Shown: in pieces, positions 5,721-10,051 of the stretch
Layout of the letters: every line of letters starts with the position of its first letter
How positions within the stretch are numbered: position 1 is the stretch's first letter
Source: Candidatus Moraniibacteriota bacterium
GTDB taxonomy: Bacteria > Patescibacteriota > Minisyncoccia > Moranbacterales > GCA-2747515
Length of the DNA stretch: 10,051 nucleotides
Reading direction: 5' to 3'
Assembly: GCA_027031945.1 (NCBI GenBank)
Contig: JALVPE010000066.1
Span: 1 to 10,051, forward strand
Notes under the pieces: model-generated
Databases searched by the model: none
What the model was told of the DNA's origin: nothing
Seen by the model: the letters and a program-made list of their open reading frames with translations, nothing else
Position numbers and translations under genes: made by a program

Positions 5721-5948
5721 ATGCAAAAGGCAAGATTAGTTGTTTTTGAAAGAAGTGGCCGGTCATCTAACGCTTCTTCTGCAGATTTAAGATTAAAATA
5801 TAAGAACAAGAACGGAGAGGAAATAGGAGTAATTATTTCCAGCGTCGCTTTTGTCGGTTCTTCAGGAGGTTTTGTTTTGAAGAATCATGAAGAATTTGAG
5901 GAGTTTATTTCTGCACTGCAAAGTGCAGAAGTAGAGTATAAGGAGTAA
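5721..5948 (+). CDS. Small protein of unknown function, co-transcribed with thyX
   Basis: 75 residues with no family I recognise. It has no signal peptide or membrane helix and appears soluble: a basic N-terminus (MQKARLVVFERSGRSSNASS), alternating hydrophobic strands near 21-53 (DLRLKYKNKNG, IGVIISSVAFVGSSGGFVL), and an acidic helical C-terminus (EEFEEFISALQSAEVEYKE). The beta-then-helix pattern suggests one small compact domain. A strong SD sequence (AGGAGGG, 5705-5711) lies 9 nt before the ATG, and the gene begins 19 nt after thyX. A strong terminator follows the stop. The clear SD and co-location with thyX suggest the pair arrived together. No function is assigned. Confidence 0.7.
   Translation: MQKARLVVFERSGRSSNASSADLRLKYKNKNGEEIGVIISSVAFVGSSGGFVLKNHEEFEEFISALQSAEVEYKE
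5909..5930 (+). repeat. 9-bp stem with GCAA tetraloop inside the small gene
   Basis: TTCTGCACT (5909-5917) and AGTGCAGAA (5922-5930) are perfect complements closing on GCAA, a GNRA-class tetraloop. It lies in the coding sequence near the 3' end of the 75-residue gene, 23 nt before the terminator hairpin. It may be a chance consequence of coding or a stabilising RNA element. Confidence 0.45.
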
Positions 5949-5952
5949 ACAC

Positions 5953-5985
5953 AAAGACCTTGTCTTAATAAAGATGAGGTCTTTT
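5953..5985 (+). terminator. Intrinsic terminator after thyX and the small gene
   Basis: AAAGACCTTGTCTT (5953-5966) pairs with AAGATGAGGTCTTT (5971-5984), 14 pairs of which two are G-U, closing on an AATA loop and ending in T. It begins 5 nt after the stop codon. Confidence 0.85.
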
Positions 5986-6000
5986 AATTTTTGTTTAAAT

Positions 6001-6029
6001 TTGATACACTGTACAGAGTTAATGATAAT
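6001..6029 (+). promoter_or_regulatory. Promoter of the MazG-gatB operon, near-leaderless
   Basis: TTGATA (6001-6006), 17-base spacer, GATAAT (6024-6029). The expected transcription start at about 6035-6037 is only some 5 nt before the ATG at 6041, so the first gene may be translated from an essentially leaderless mRNA, consistent with its lack of an SD sequence. Confidence 0.6.
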
Positions 6030-6040
6030 ATTTAGAATGT

Positions 6041-6370
6041 ATGAAATTTAGTGAGTATCAAGAAAAATCGCGTGTAACAGCACTTTATCCTGATAAGAAT
6101 AATAATTTTATTTATCCCACACTTGGACTTGTGGGAGAGTCAGGTGAAATTGCTGAGAAAATTAAAAAAGTTTTGAGAGATGATAATGGAGAATTAACAG
6201 AAGATAAAAAAACAGAAATCGGCAAAGAATTAGGAGATGTGCTTTGGTATATAGCACAATTGGCTACTGAGCTTGATATAAATTTAGATGAAATCGCTCA
6301 GGGTAATATCGAAAAATTGTATTCTAGACTTGAAAGAGGTAAAATAGGAGGTAGTGGGGATAATAGATAA
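6041..6370 (+). CDS. MazG-like nucleotide pyrophosphohydrolase
   Basis: Single-domain all-alpha NTP pyrophosphohydrolase of the MazG superfamily, which splits (d)NTPs to (d)NMP plus pyrophosphate. In 109 residues it has the Mg-binding motif as GLVGESGEIAEKIKK (29-43, with Glu33, Glu36 and Glu39) and EIGKELGDVLWYI (59-71, with Glu63 and Asp66). The length suits the short single-domain form and not the two-domain MazG of E. coli. It could cleanse non-canonical nucleotides or supply dNMPs to the upstream dCMP deaminase/ThyX route; substrate preference cannot be read. gatB starts 44 nt downstream and is probably co-transcribed. Confidence 0.88.
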   Translation: MKFSEYQEKSRVTALYPDKNNNFIYPTLGLVGESGEIAEKIKKVLRDDNGELTEDKKTEIGKELGDVLWYIAQLATELDINLDEIAQGNIEKLYSRLERGKIGGSGDNR

Positions 6371-6393
6371 ATATATCATAAATAATAATTTAA

Positions 6394-6409
6394 ATTACTG
6401 GTTACTAAT
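6394..6409. repeat. Third copy of the ACTGGTT/ACTAAT intergenic repeat
   Basis: ATTACTGGTTACTAAT lies immediately upstream of the gatB start codon. It shares its two 7-base units with 2253-2268, and the style matches 905-940. No SD sequence is present between it and the ATG. Confidence 0.45.
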
Positions 6410-6414
6410 ATTTT

Positions 6415-7890
6415 ATGAGTACAAAATACAAAGCAACAATTGGGATGGAAATCCATGTGGAGTTAAAAACAAAGTCTAAGATGTTTTCGGGTGCACCAAA
6501 TCATTTGGGAATGGAAGATAGGCCAAATGTTTCTATTGATTCGGTGACAACAGCTCAACCTGGAAGTTTGCCTGTGCCAAATAGGCAAGCGATTGAGTTT
6601 GTGCAAAAAGCAGGACTAGCACTTAATTGTGAGATAGCTCGTAAGAGTAAATTTGATAGAAAAAATTATTTTTATCCAGATTTGCCAAAAGGGTATCAAA
6701 TTTCACAGTTTGACATGCCACTTTGTGGACTGGGAAAAATTCAGATAGGTGAGAGGGAAATTGGAATTACTAGAATTCATATGGAAGAAGATACGGGTAA
6801 ATCTACACATCCAACAGGTGCTAATTATACACTAGTAGATTTAAATCGTGCGGGAGTACCACTTATGGAGCTTGTAACTGAGCCAGATATTGAGACTGGT
6901 GAAGAAGCTAGGCTGTTTTGCCAAAAAATTCAACAAGTTTTTCGTTATCTTGATATCGCTGATGCAGATATGGAGCGTGGTCAGATGAGGTGTGAAGTAA
7001 ATATTTCATTACACAAAGAAGGTGAAGACAAACTAAGTGGACAAAAAGTTGAAATTAAAAACCTGAATTCATTTAAAGTTGTAGAAAAATCAATTGATTA
7101 TGAAATAAAAAGGCAAGCAAAAGCACTTGATGCTGGAGAGACCATAGTACAAGAAACTCGTGGTTGGGATGACAACAAAGGTAAAACTGTTTCTCAAAGA
7201 AAAAAAGAAAATGCAGATGATTATAGATATTTCCCAGAGCCAGATATTCCCCCTATGATTTTTACAGATGAATATATAGAAGAGTTAAGAAGAAGTTTGC
7301 CTGAATTACCCCATCAAAAAGAAAAGCGTTTTAAAGAAGAATATAATCTCAGTGATGAGAACTGTAGCGTAATAACAGCAGATAAGGACACTGCAGGGTT
7401 TTTTGAGAATGTAGTAAGCGAATTACTGGATAAAAAGAAATCTGGAGAAATGAAAGCAGATGAAAAAAAGGCGATAAAACTCGCAGCAAATTATCTGGTG
7501 GGAGAATTGCAGGGGATTATGTCAAAAGAAAATCACAAAATTACAGATATTAAAATTTCAGCAGAAAACTTTGCAGAGCTTATGGGAATTATTGCAGACG
7601 GCACAATCAACTCATCAGCAGCTCAAACAGTGCTGCGTGAAATGTATTTTGGTAACGATGATGACCCAAGTCACATAATTGAAACTAAAAATCTAGCACA
7701 AGTATCTGACACAGGAGAACTGGAAAAAAGTGTGCAGTCAGTGCTGGAAGCAAATCAACCATCAGTAGATGATTACAAAGCAGGTAAAGAAAATGCTATC
7801 AAATACCTGATGGGTCAGGTAATGAAAGAAACAGGTGGAAAAGCAAATCCTCAAATGGTTATGGAAATTTTGAAAGAGAAGCTTAATTAG
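6415..7890 (+). CDS. gatB: Aspartyl/glutamyl-tRNA(Asn/Gln) amidotransferase subunit B
   Basis: GatB is the tRNA-binding and kinase subunit of GatCAB, which converts Glu-tRNA(Gln) and Asp-tRNA(Asn) to the correctly charged forms. The product has 491 residues, a normal length. Landmarks in order: IGMEIHVEL (9-17); RKNYFYPDLPKGYQISQ near 82-98; HMEEDTGK near 122-129; the MRCEVNIS stretch near 192-199; NLNSFKVVEKSI near 217-228; YRYFPEPDIPP near 271-281; and a C-terminal YqeY-like helical tail ending in KANPQMVMEILKEKL. gatA and gatC are absent from the window, so the subunits are encoded apart here. No SD sequence; a 7-bp-type repeat lies just upstream. Confidence 0.98.
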   Translation: MSTKYKATIGMEIHVELKTKSKMFSGAPNHLGMEDRPNVSIDSVTTAQPGSLPVPNRQAIEFVQKAGLALNCEIARKSKFDRKNYFYPDLPKGYQISQFDMPLCGLGKIQIGEREIGITRIHMEEDTGKSTHPTGANYTLVDLNRAGVPLMELVTEPDIETGEEARLFCQKIQQVFRYLDIADADMERGQMRCEVNISLHKEGEDKLSGQKVEIKNLNSFKVVEKSIDYEIKRQAKALDAGETIVQETRGWDDNKGKTVSQRKKENADDYRYFPEPDIPPMIFTDEYIEELRRSLPELPHQKEKRFKEEYNLSDENCSVITADKDTAGFFENVVSELLDKKKSGEMKADEKKAIKLAANYLVGELQGIMSKENHKITDIKISAENFAELMGIIADGTINSSAAQTVLREMYFGNDDDPSHIIETKNLAQVSDTGELEKSVQSVLEANQPSVDDYKAGKENAIKYLMGQVMKETGGKANPQMVMEILKEKLN

Positions 7891-7904
7891 TAAAATTACA
7901 AAAT

Positions 7905-8153
7905 ATGTGGGACATTATTTCACAAGTAGCAATTGTGTTTTTGGGTGCAGGTGCAATTATTTTAGTTGCAAAGAAAAATAAATGGGGTTTTGTGTTAGGA
8001 CTTGCATCACAACCATTTTGGTATATCACAGCTTTTATTAATGAGCAATGGGGAGTATTTTTGGTGAGTTTTATTTATACAACAAGTTGGTGCTTGGGAA
8101 TTTATGAGTGGTTTTTCAAGAAGGAAAATAAAAAGATGGAAAAATTAAAGTAA
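7905..8153 (+). CDS. Small three-helix membrane protein, PnuC/SWEET-like half-transporter candidate
   Basis: 82 residues with three hydrophobic segments, at about 4-22, 28-46 and 49-71, and a lysine-rich C-terminal tail that should be cytosolic. The block WGFVLGLASQPFWYITAFINEQWG followed by an aromatic GIYEWFF resembles the repeat unit of PnuC-type transporters of nicotinamide riboside and related nucleosides. Those are much larger (over 200 residues) and built of two three-helix bundles, like SWEETs. A single bundle of this size would parallel SemiSWEET proteins, which act as homodimers. It starts 14 nt after gatB with no SD sequence. Transport of a nucleoside or vitamin precursor is inference; it may also be an uncharacterised membrane protein. 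Confidence 0.55.
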   Translation: MWDIISQVAIVFLGAGAIILVAKKNKWGFVLGLASQPFWYITAFINEQWGVFLVSFIYTTSWCLGIYEWFFKKENKKMEKLK

Positions 8154-8163
8154 AAGTCCTCAT

Positions 8164-8187
8164 CGCACAAGGCTATGGCAATTCAAG
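8164..8187. repeat. Left copy of a 24-bp imperfect inverted repeat flanking DUF559
   Basis: The reverse complement of this 24-mer matches 8746-8769 at 21 of 24 positions. It includes an identical 11-base core, CGCACAAGGCT on this strand. The two copies lie either side of the DUF559 gene and face each other, as terminal inverted repeats do. Confidence 0.65.
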
Positions 8188-8217
8188 GAAAGGAGAAGAG
8201 TTAAACGAGTATTTTAG

Positions 8218-8254
8218 CTCCCTCTCCCTATGGGAGAGGGTTGGGGTGAGGGTT
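8218..8254. repeat. GC-rich palindromic (REP-like) repeat, copy A
   Basis: CCCTCTCCC (8220-8228) and GGGAGAGGG (8232-8240) form a perfect 9-bp hairpin with a TAT loop, followed by TTGGGGTGAGGG. The G+C content contrasts sharply with the AT-rich surroundings. The same arms recur in the same orientation at 8732-8801. It sits 20 nt upstream of the DUF559 start codon. Confidence 0.85.
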
Positions 8255-8274
8255 TGTAAGGTAGTAATATTTTT

Positions 8275-8622
8275 ATGAAAAGGAAAAATATAAATTTAGC
8301 AAGAGCTCTTCGCAAAAAACAAACACCACAAGAAATAATTATTTGGTCTAGATTACGTAATAGGCAATTTCATAATCTCAAATTTCGTAGACAATATACA
8401 ATTGGTAAATATATTGTTGATTTTATTTGTTTAGATAAGAAGGTTATTATTGAATTAGATGGTTGGCAACATAAAGAAGAGTTCAGTGGAGATAAAGAAA
8501 AAAAACGTACTAAATTTTTACAAGAACAAGGATATACAGTTGTGAGATTTTGGAATAATGAAATAAATAATAATATTGATGCTGTGTTTTTTAAGCTTGA
8601 GGAGGTTTTGGATAGCTTATAA
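8275..8622 (+). CDS. DUF559 endonuclease-domain protein
   Basis: 115 residues matching the DUF559 family, a compact PD-(D/E)XK-like (Vsr/MutH-type) nuclease fold. Visible motifs: LRKKQTPQEIIIWSRLRNRQ (12-31, with Glu20), KFRRQYTIGKYIVDF (36-50, with Asp49), VIIELDGWQH (57-66, with Glu60, Asp62 and His66), and the C-terminal GYTVVRFWNNEI. All likely catalytic residues are present and the length is full, so it looks intact. No SD sequence. The gene is enclosed by GC-rich palindromes and a 24-bp inverted repeat. This family is often found beside such repeats in other bacteria (recalled, unverified). DNA cleavage linked to repeat or element mobility is plausible but unproven; its cellular role is not known to me. 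Confidence 0.92.
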   Translation: MKRKNINLARALRKKQTPQEIIIWSRLRNRQFHNLKFRRQYTIGKYIVDFICLDKKVIIELDGWQHKEEFSGDKEKKRTKFLQEQGYTVVRFWNNEINNNIDAVFFKLEEVLDSL

Positions 8623-8639
8623 TATTCAAACTCTCATCC

Positions 8640-8694
8640 GCCCTCTACCTCCTTGGTAGACAGGTATCGGGCACCTTCTCCCATGGGGAGAAGG
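8640..8694. repeat. Compound palindromic element downstream of DUF559
   Basis: Nested and adjacent hairpins: GCCC (8640-8643) with GGGC (8669-8672) enclosing CTACC/GGTAG (8645-8649 and 8655-8659), then CCTTCTCCC (8674-8682) with GGGAGAAGG (8686-8694) on an ATG loop. The second hairpin is a diverged relative of copies A and B. It could also act as a two-way terminator between the convergent DUF559 and miaA genes. Confidence 0.7.
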
Positions 8695-8724
8695 GGTAAT
8701 AATGAAAAAAAGAAAATTATTATC
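8695..8724. repeat. AT-rich hairpin between GC-rich repeats
   Basis: GGTAATAAT (8695-8703) pairs with ATTATTATC (8716-8724), with one G-T position, across a purine-only loop. It links the compound element and copy B. No gene is seen in 8623-8811. Confidence 0.45.
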
Positions 8725-8731
8725 TTTTAAA

Positions 8732-8801
8732 CTCCCTCTCCCTTGCTTGGATTGTCAAAGCCTTGTGCGTCGGCATCTGGGAGAGGGTTGGGGTGAGGGT
8801 T
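8732..8801. repeat. GC-rich palindromic (REP-like) repeat, copy B, split by an insert
   Basis: The left arm CTCCCTCTCCC (8732-8742) and right arm GGGAGAGGG plus TTGGGGTGAGGG (8779-8799) are identical to copy A. Where copy A has a 3-nt TAT loop, this copy has 36 nt (8743-8778), and that insert contains the right 24-bp inverted repeat. The arrangement looks like an insertion into the tip of the palindrome. Confidence 0.8.
8746..8769. repeat. Right copy of the 24-bp imperfect inverted repeat flanking DUF559
   Basis: Matches the reverse complement of 8164-8187 at 21 of 24 positions, ending in the identical core AGCCTTGTGCG (8759-8769). It is nested in the loop of palindromic copy B. Confidence 0.65.
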
Positions 8802-8811
8802 AGTGTGCAGA

Positions 8812-9846
8812 TTATTTACTCAAAAACTCACGACAAAGTTCTAATGCCTCAGTCTCTTTTGTCGTGTGGTGGATTTTTGTACCTTGTTTTTCCCATCTTT
8901 TTATCCATGTTTCTTGTCTCCGAGCATATTTTTTTAAGTCTCTGATGGTGTTTTCTCGCATTGTTTCAAAATCAATTTGATTTCGTACGTATCTTGTGCA
9001 CCATTTGTATTCTAATCCGAAACTCTCTAGTCTAGTCCATGGCACATTTAAGTTATAATGTGCATATTTGATTTCTTCAAAAATTCCCTCATCAAACCAC
9101 TTGTCCATTCTTTTTTCGATTCTATCAAACAAAATTTCCCTTGGATGTGATATCGCTATTATTAAATTTTTGTTAGGGTTTATTTTTTGTGTTTGTGGTT
9201 TTGGAACATGACCTAGCTCTGTTGCGATTTCTATTGCACGGATGAGTCTGACTGGATTATTTCTGTCTATTTTTTTTGCGAATACAGGGTCTAATTTTTG
9301 TAATTTTTTGAATAATTTCTCAGGTGTTTTATTTTGTAATTTATTTCGTAGCATTGGATTTGGTTTGACAGATGGAAAAGCAGCATCTTCCAAAAGCGTT
9401 TGAGCCCAAAACATGGTACCGCCTGCAATAATTGGTAATTTATTTCTATTCCAAATATCAGAGCGAATTTTGCATGCTTTTTTTGTAAATTTTGTGACGT
9501 TGTATGGAGTATTTGGGTGTACTATATCAATCATATAATGTAGAACAGAATCGGATACATAAGCTTGTACAATTTTGTTTTTGCTGCCACTCAAGGTCCA
9601 ACCTTCGGATATCCGAAGGTTGGACCTTATTTCAGGCTTGTTTAAAATTTTAAAGTCACCATTGTCTAAATGTTGGATAATTTTTAATTGTCCAGGCTCT
9701 TTGCCTGTTCCTATGTCTAAATATCTATAAATTTGCCTAGAATCTGCGCTTATTACTTCACCATTAAATTGCTTTGCAATCGCGATTGCAAAATCAGATT
9801 TACCTGATGCTGTCGGACCTATAATTGTAATTGACTTTTTGCTCAT
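8812..9846 (-). CDS. miaA: tRNA dimethylallyltransferase MiaA, with an in-frame palindromic insert
   Basis: MiaA transfers a dimethylallyl group to N6 of A37 in tRNAs reading UNN codons. In 344 residues: P-loop GPTASGKS (10-17), ISADSRQIYR (32-41), IDIVHP near 106-111, RLIRAIEI, the RIEKRMDKWFDEGIFEEI block and the C-terminal ARRQETWIKRW, all family hallmarks. The usual GGTGLY motif reads GGTMFW (142-147). The start at 9846 gives MSKKSITIIGPT, the normal N-terminus; reading back to 9906 adds 20 residues that overlap the divergent gene and its promoter. Residues 50-100 form an insertion relative to standard MiaA, and R74-L85 (RSNLRISEGWTL) are encoded by a perfect 36-bp palindrome. The frame stays open, so function is probably kept. 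Confidence 0.95.
   Translation of the reverse strand: MSKKSITIIGPTASGKSDFAIAIAKQFNGEVISADSRQIYRYLDIGTGKEPGQLKIIQHLDNGDFKILNKPEIRSNLRISEGWTLSGSKNKIVQAYVSDSVLHYMIDIVHPNTPYNVTKFTKKACKIRSDIWNRNKLPIIAGGTMFWAQTLLEDAAFPSVKPNPMLRNKLQNKTPEKLFKKLQKLDPVFAKKIDRNNPVRLIRAIEIATELGHVPKPQTQKINPNKNLIIAISHPREILFDRIEKRMDKWFDEGIFEEIKYAHYNLNVPWTRLESFGLEYKWCTRYVRNQIDFETMRENTIRDLKKYARRQETWIKRWEKQGTKIHHTTKETEALELCREFLSK
9593..9628. repeat. Perfect 36-bp palindrome inside miaA
   Basis: AAGGTCCAACCTTCGGAT (9593-9610) is followed directly by its exact reverse complement (9611-9628), with no spacer. It is far richer in G+C than the gene around it. Its length is a multiple of three, and all reading frames through it are free of stops: KVQPSDIRRLDL, RSNLRISEGWTL (the one used) and GPTFGYPKVGP. 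This is reminiscent of Rickettsia palindromic elements inserted in frame in genes. Confidence 0.9.
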
Positions 9847-9858
9847 GGTTAGTATAAT
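9831..9858 (+). promoter_or_regulatory. Promoter of the gene starting at 9900
   Basis: TTGACT (9831-9836), 16-base spacer, and a perfect TATAAT (9853-9858). The -35 box lies inside the first codons of miaA on the other strand. A minus-strand TATAAT at 9870-9865 without a good -35 may serve miaA, so the divergent promoters would overlap. Confidence 0.65.
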
Positions 9859-9887
9859 TATTTTATTATATGAAATTTTTCTGAAAA

Positions 9888-9895
9888 AAGGAGAG
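9888..9895 (+). promoter_or_regulatory. SD sequence of the partial gene
   Basis: AAGGAGAG ends 4 nt before the ATG at 9900. It is a clear SD element in a region where most genes have none, and it fixes the start of the partial gene. Confidence 0.7.
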
Positions 9896-9899
9896 TGCA

Positions 9900-10051
9900 A
9901 TGTCAAAAAAAATTAAAGAAATAAATTTAGGAGAGAAAAATGGTGAAGGTCAATATATTTTCATTAAATTCTCTGATGGTTCATTAGAAAAATATTTTAT
10001 AAAAAATTTCCCATATCCCAATGGAGGTCCTGTAATTTTTGGATCTTATGA
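9900..10051 (+). CDS. Unknown protein, 5' part only, runs off the window
   Basis: The frame is open for 50 codons from ATG 9900 to the window edge. It begins MSKKIKEINLGEKNGEGQYI and continues with aromatic, glycine-containing beta-like segments (FIKFSDGSLEKYF, FPYPNGGPVIFGSY). There is no signal peptide or membrane helix so far. Coding status is supported by the SD sequence at 9888-9895 and a TTGACT-TATAAT promoter. It is divergent from miaA, separated by 53 nt. I recognise no family in this portion and assign no function. Confidence 0.65.
   Translation, partial: MSKKIKEINLGEKNGEGQYIFIKFSDGSLEKYFIKNFPYPNGGPVIFGSY

Noticed and set aside
5519..5809. Minus-strand open frame across the thyX end
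   Set aside because: Overlaps the conserved ThyX C-terminus, an SD sequence and the next gene; no domain seen.
8164..8801. CRISPR array
   Set aside because: Repeats are palindromic, unequal and unevenly spaced, with no unique spacers of regular length and no cas genes.
8763..8945. Plus-strand open frame of 60 codons beginning in the palindromic repeat
   Set aside because: It is made of repeat sequence plus the antisense of the miaA 3' end.
9847..9906. Longer start for MiaA
   Set aside because: The extra 20 residues precede the normal N-terminus and would overlap the divergent gene and its promoter.

Overview
The window is an AT-rich bacterial chromosome segment using the standard code: TGA serves as a stop at several plausible gene ends, and Trp is TGG. 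Most genes lack a Shine-Dalgarno (SD) sequence and start within tens of bases of AT-rich promoters. Together with the compact housekeeping set, salvage-type nucleotide enzymes and lineage-style palindromic repeats, this suggests a Candidate Phyla Radiation (Patescibacteria) genome. That assignment is an inference from style; no rRNA or other lineage marker is present.

Layout. (1) 61-2213: promoter, secE, nusG, rplK, rplA, ending in an intrinsic terminator. A hairpin just before rplA closely imitates the L1-binding site of 23S rRNA. (2) 2294-4647: a second operon with three related P-loop nucleotide-kinase-like proteins. A dCMP deaminase lies between the first and second, and the operon ends in a terminator. 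(3) 4700-5985: thyX and a small unknown gene, both with clear SD sequences unlike their neighbours, then a strong terminator. (4) 6001-8153: a near-leaderless promoter, a MazG-like pyrophosphohydrolase, gatB, and an 82-residue, three-helix membrane protein that looks like half of a PnuC/SWEET-type transporter. (5) 8164-8801: a DUF559 endonuclease gene bracketed by GC-rich palindromic repeats and a 24-bp imperfect inverted repeat, with the look of a small mobile unit. (6) 8812-9846, minus strand: miaA, carrying a perfect 36-bp palindrome in frame. (7) 9900 to the edge: the start of an unknown gene, divergent from miaA.

Function. Regions 2-4 fit together as deoxypyrimidine supply. MazG-type hydrolysis yields dNMPs, dCMP deaminase makes dUMP, ThyX makes dTMP, and one or more of the tandem kinases may phosphorylate dNMPs. 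The kinase substrates are inferred from context only. The most unusual items are the palindrome inside miaA, the repeat-flanked DUF559 gene, the L1-site mimic between rplK and rplA, the kinase triplet and the half-transporter.
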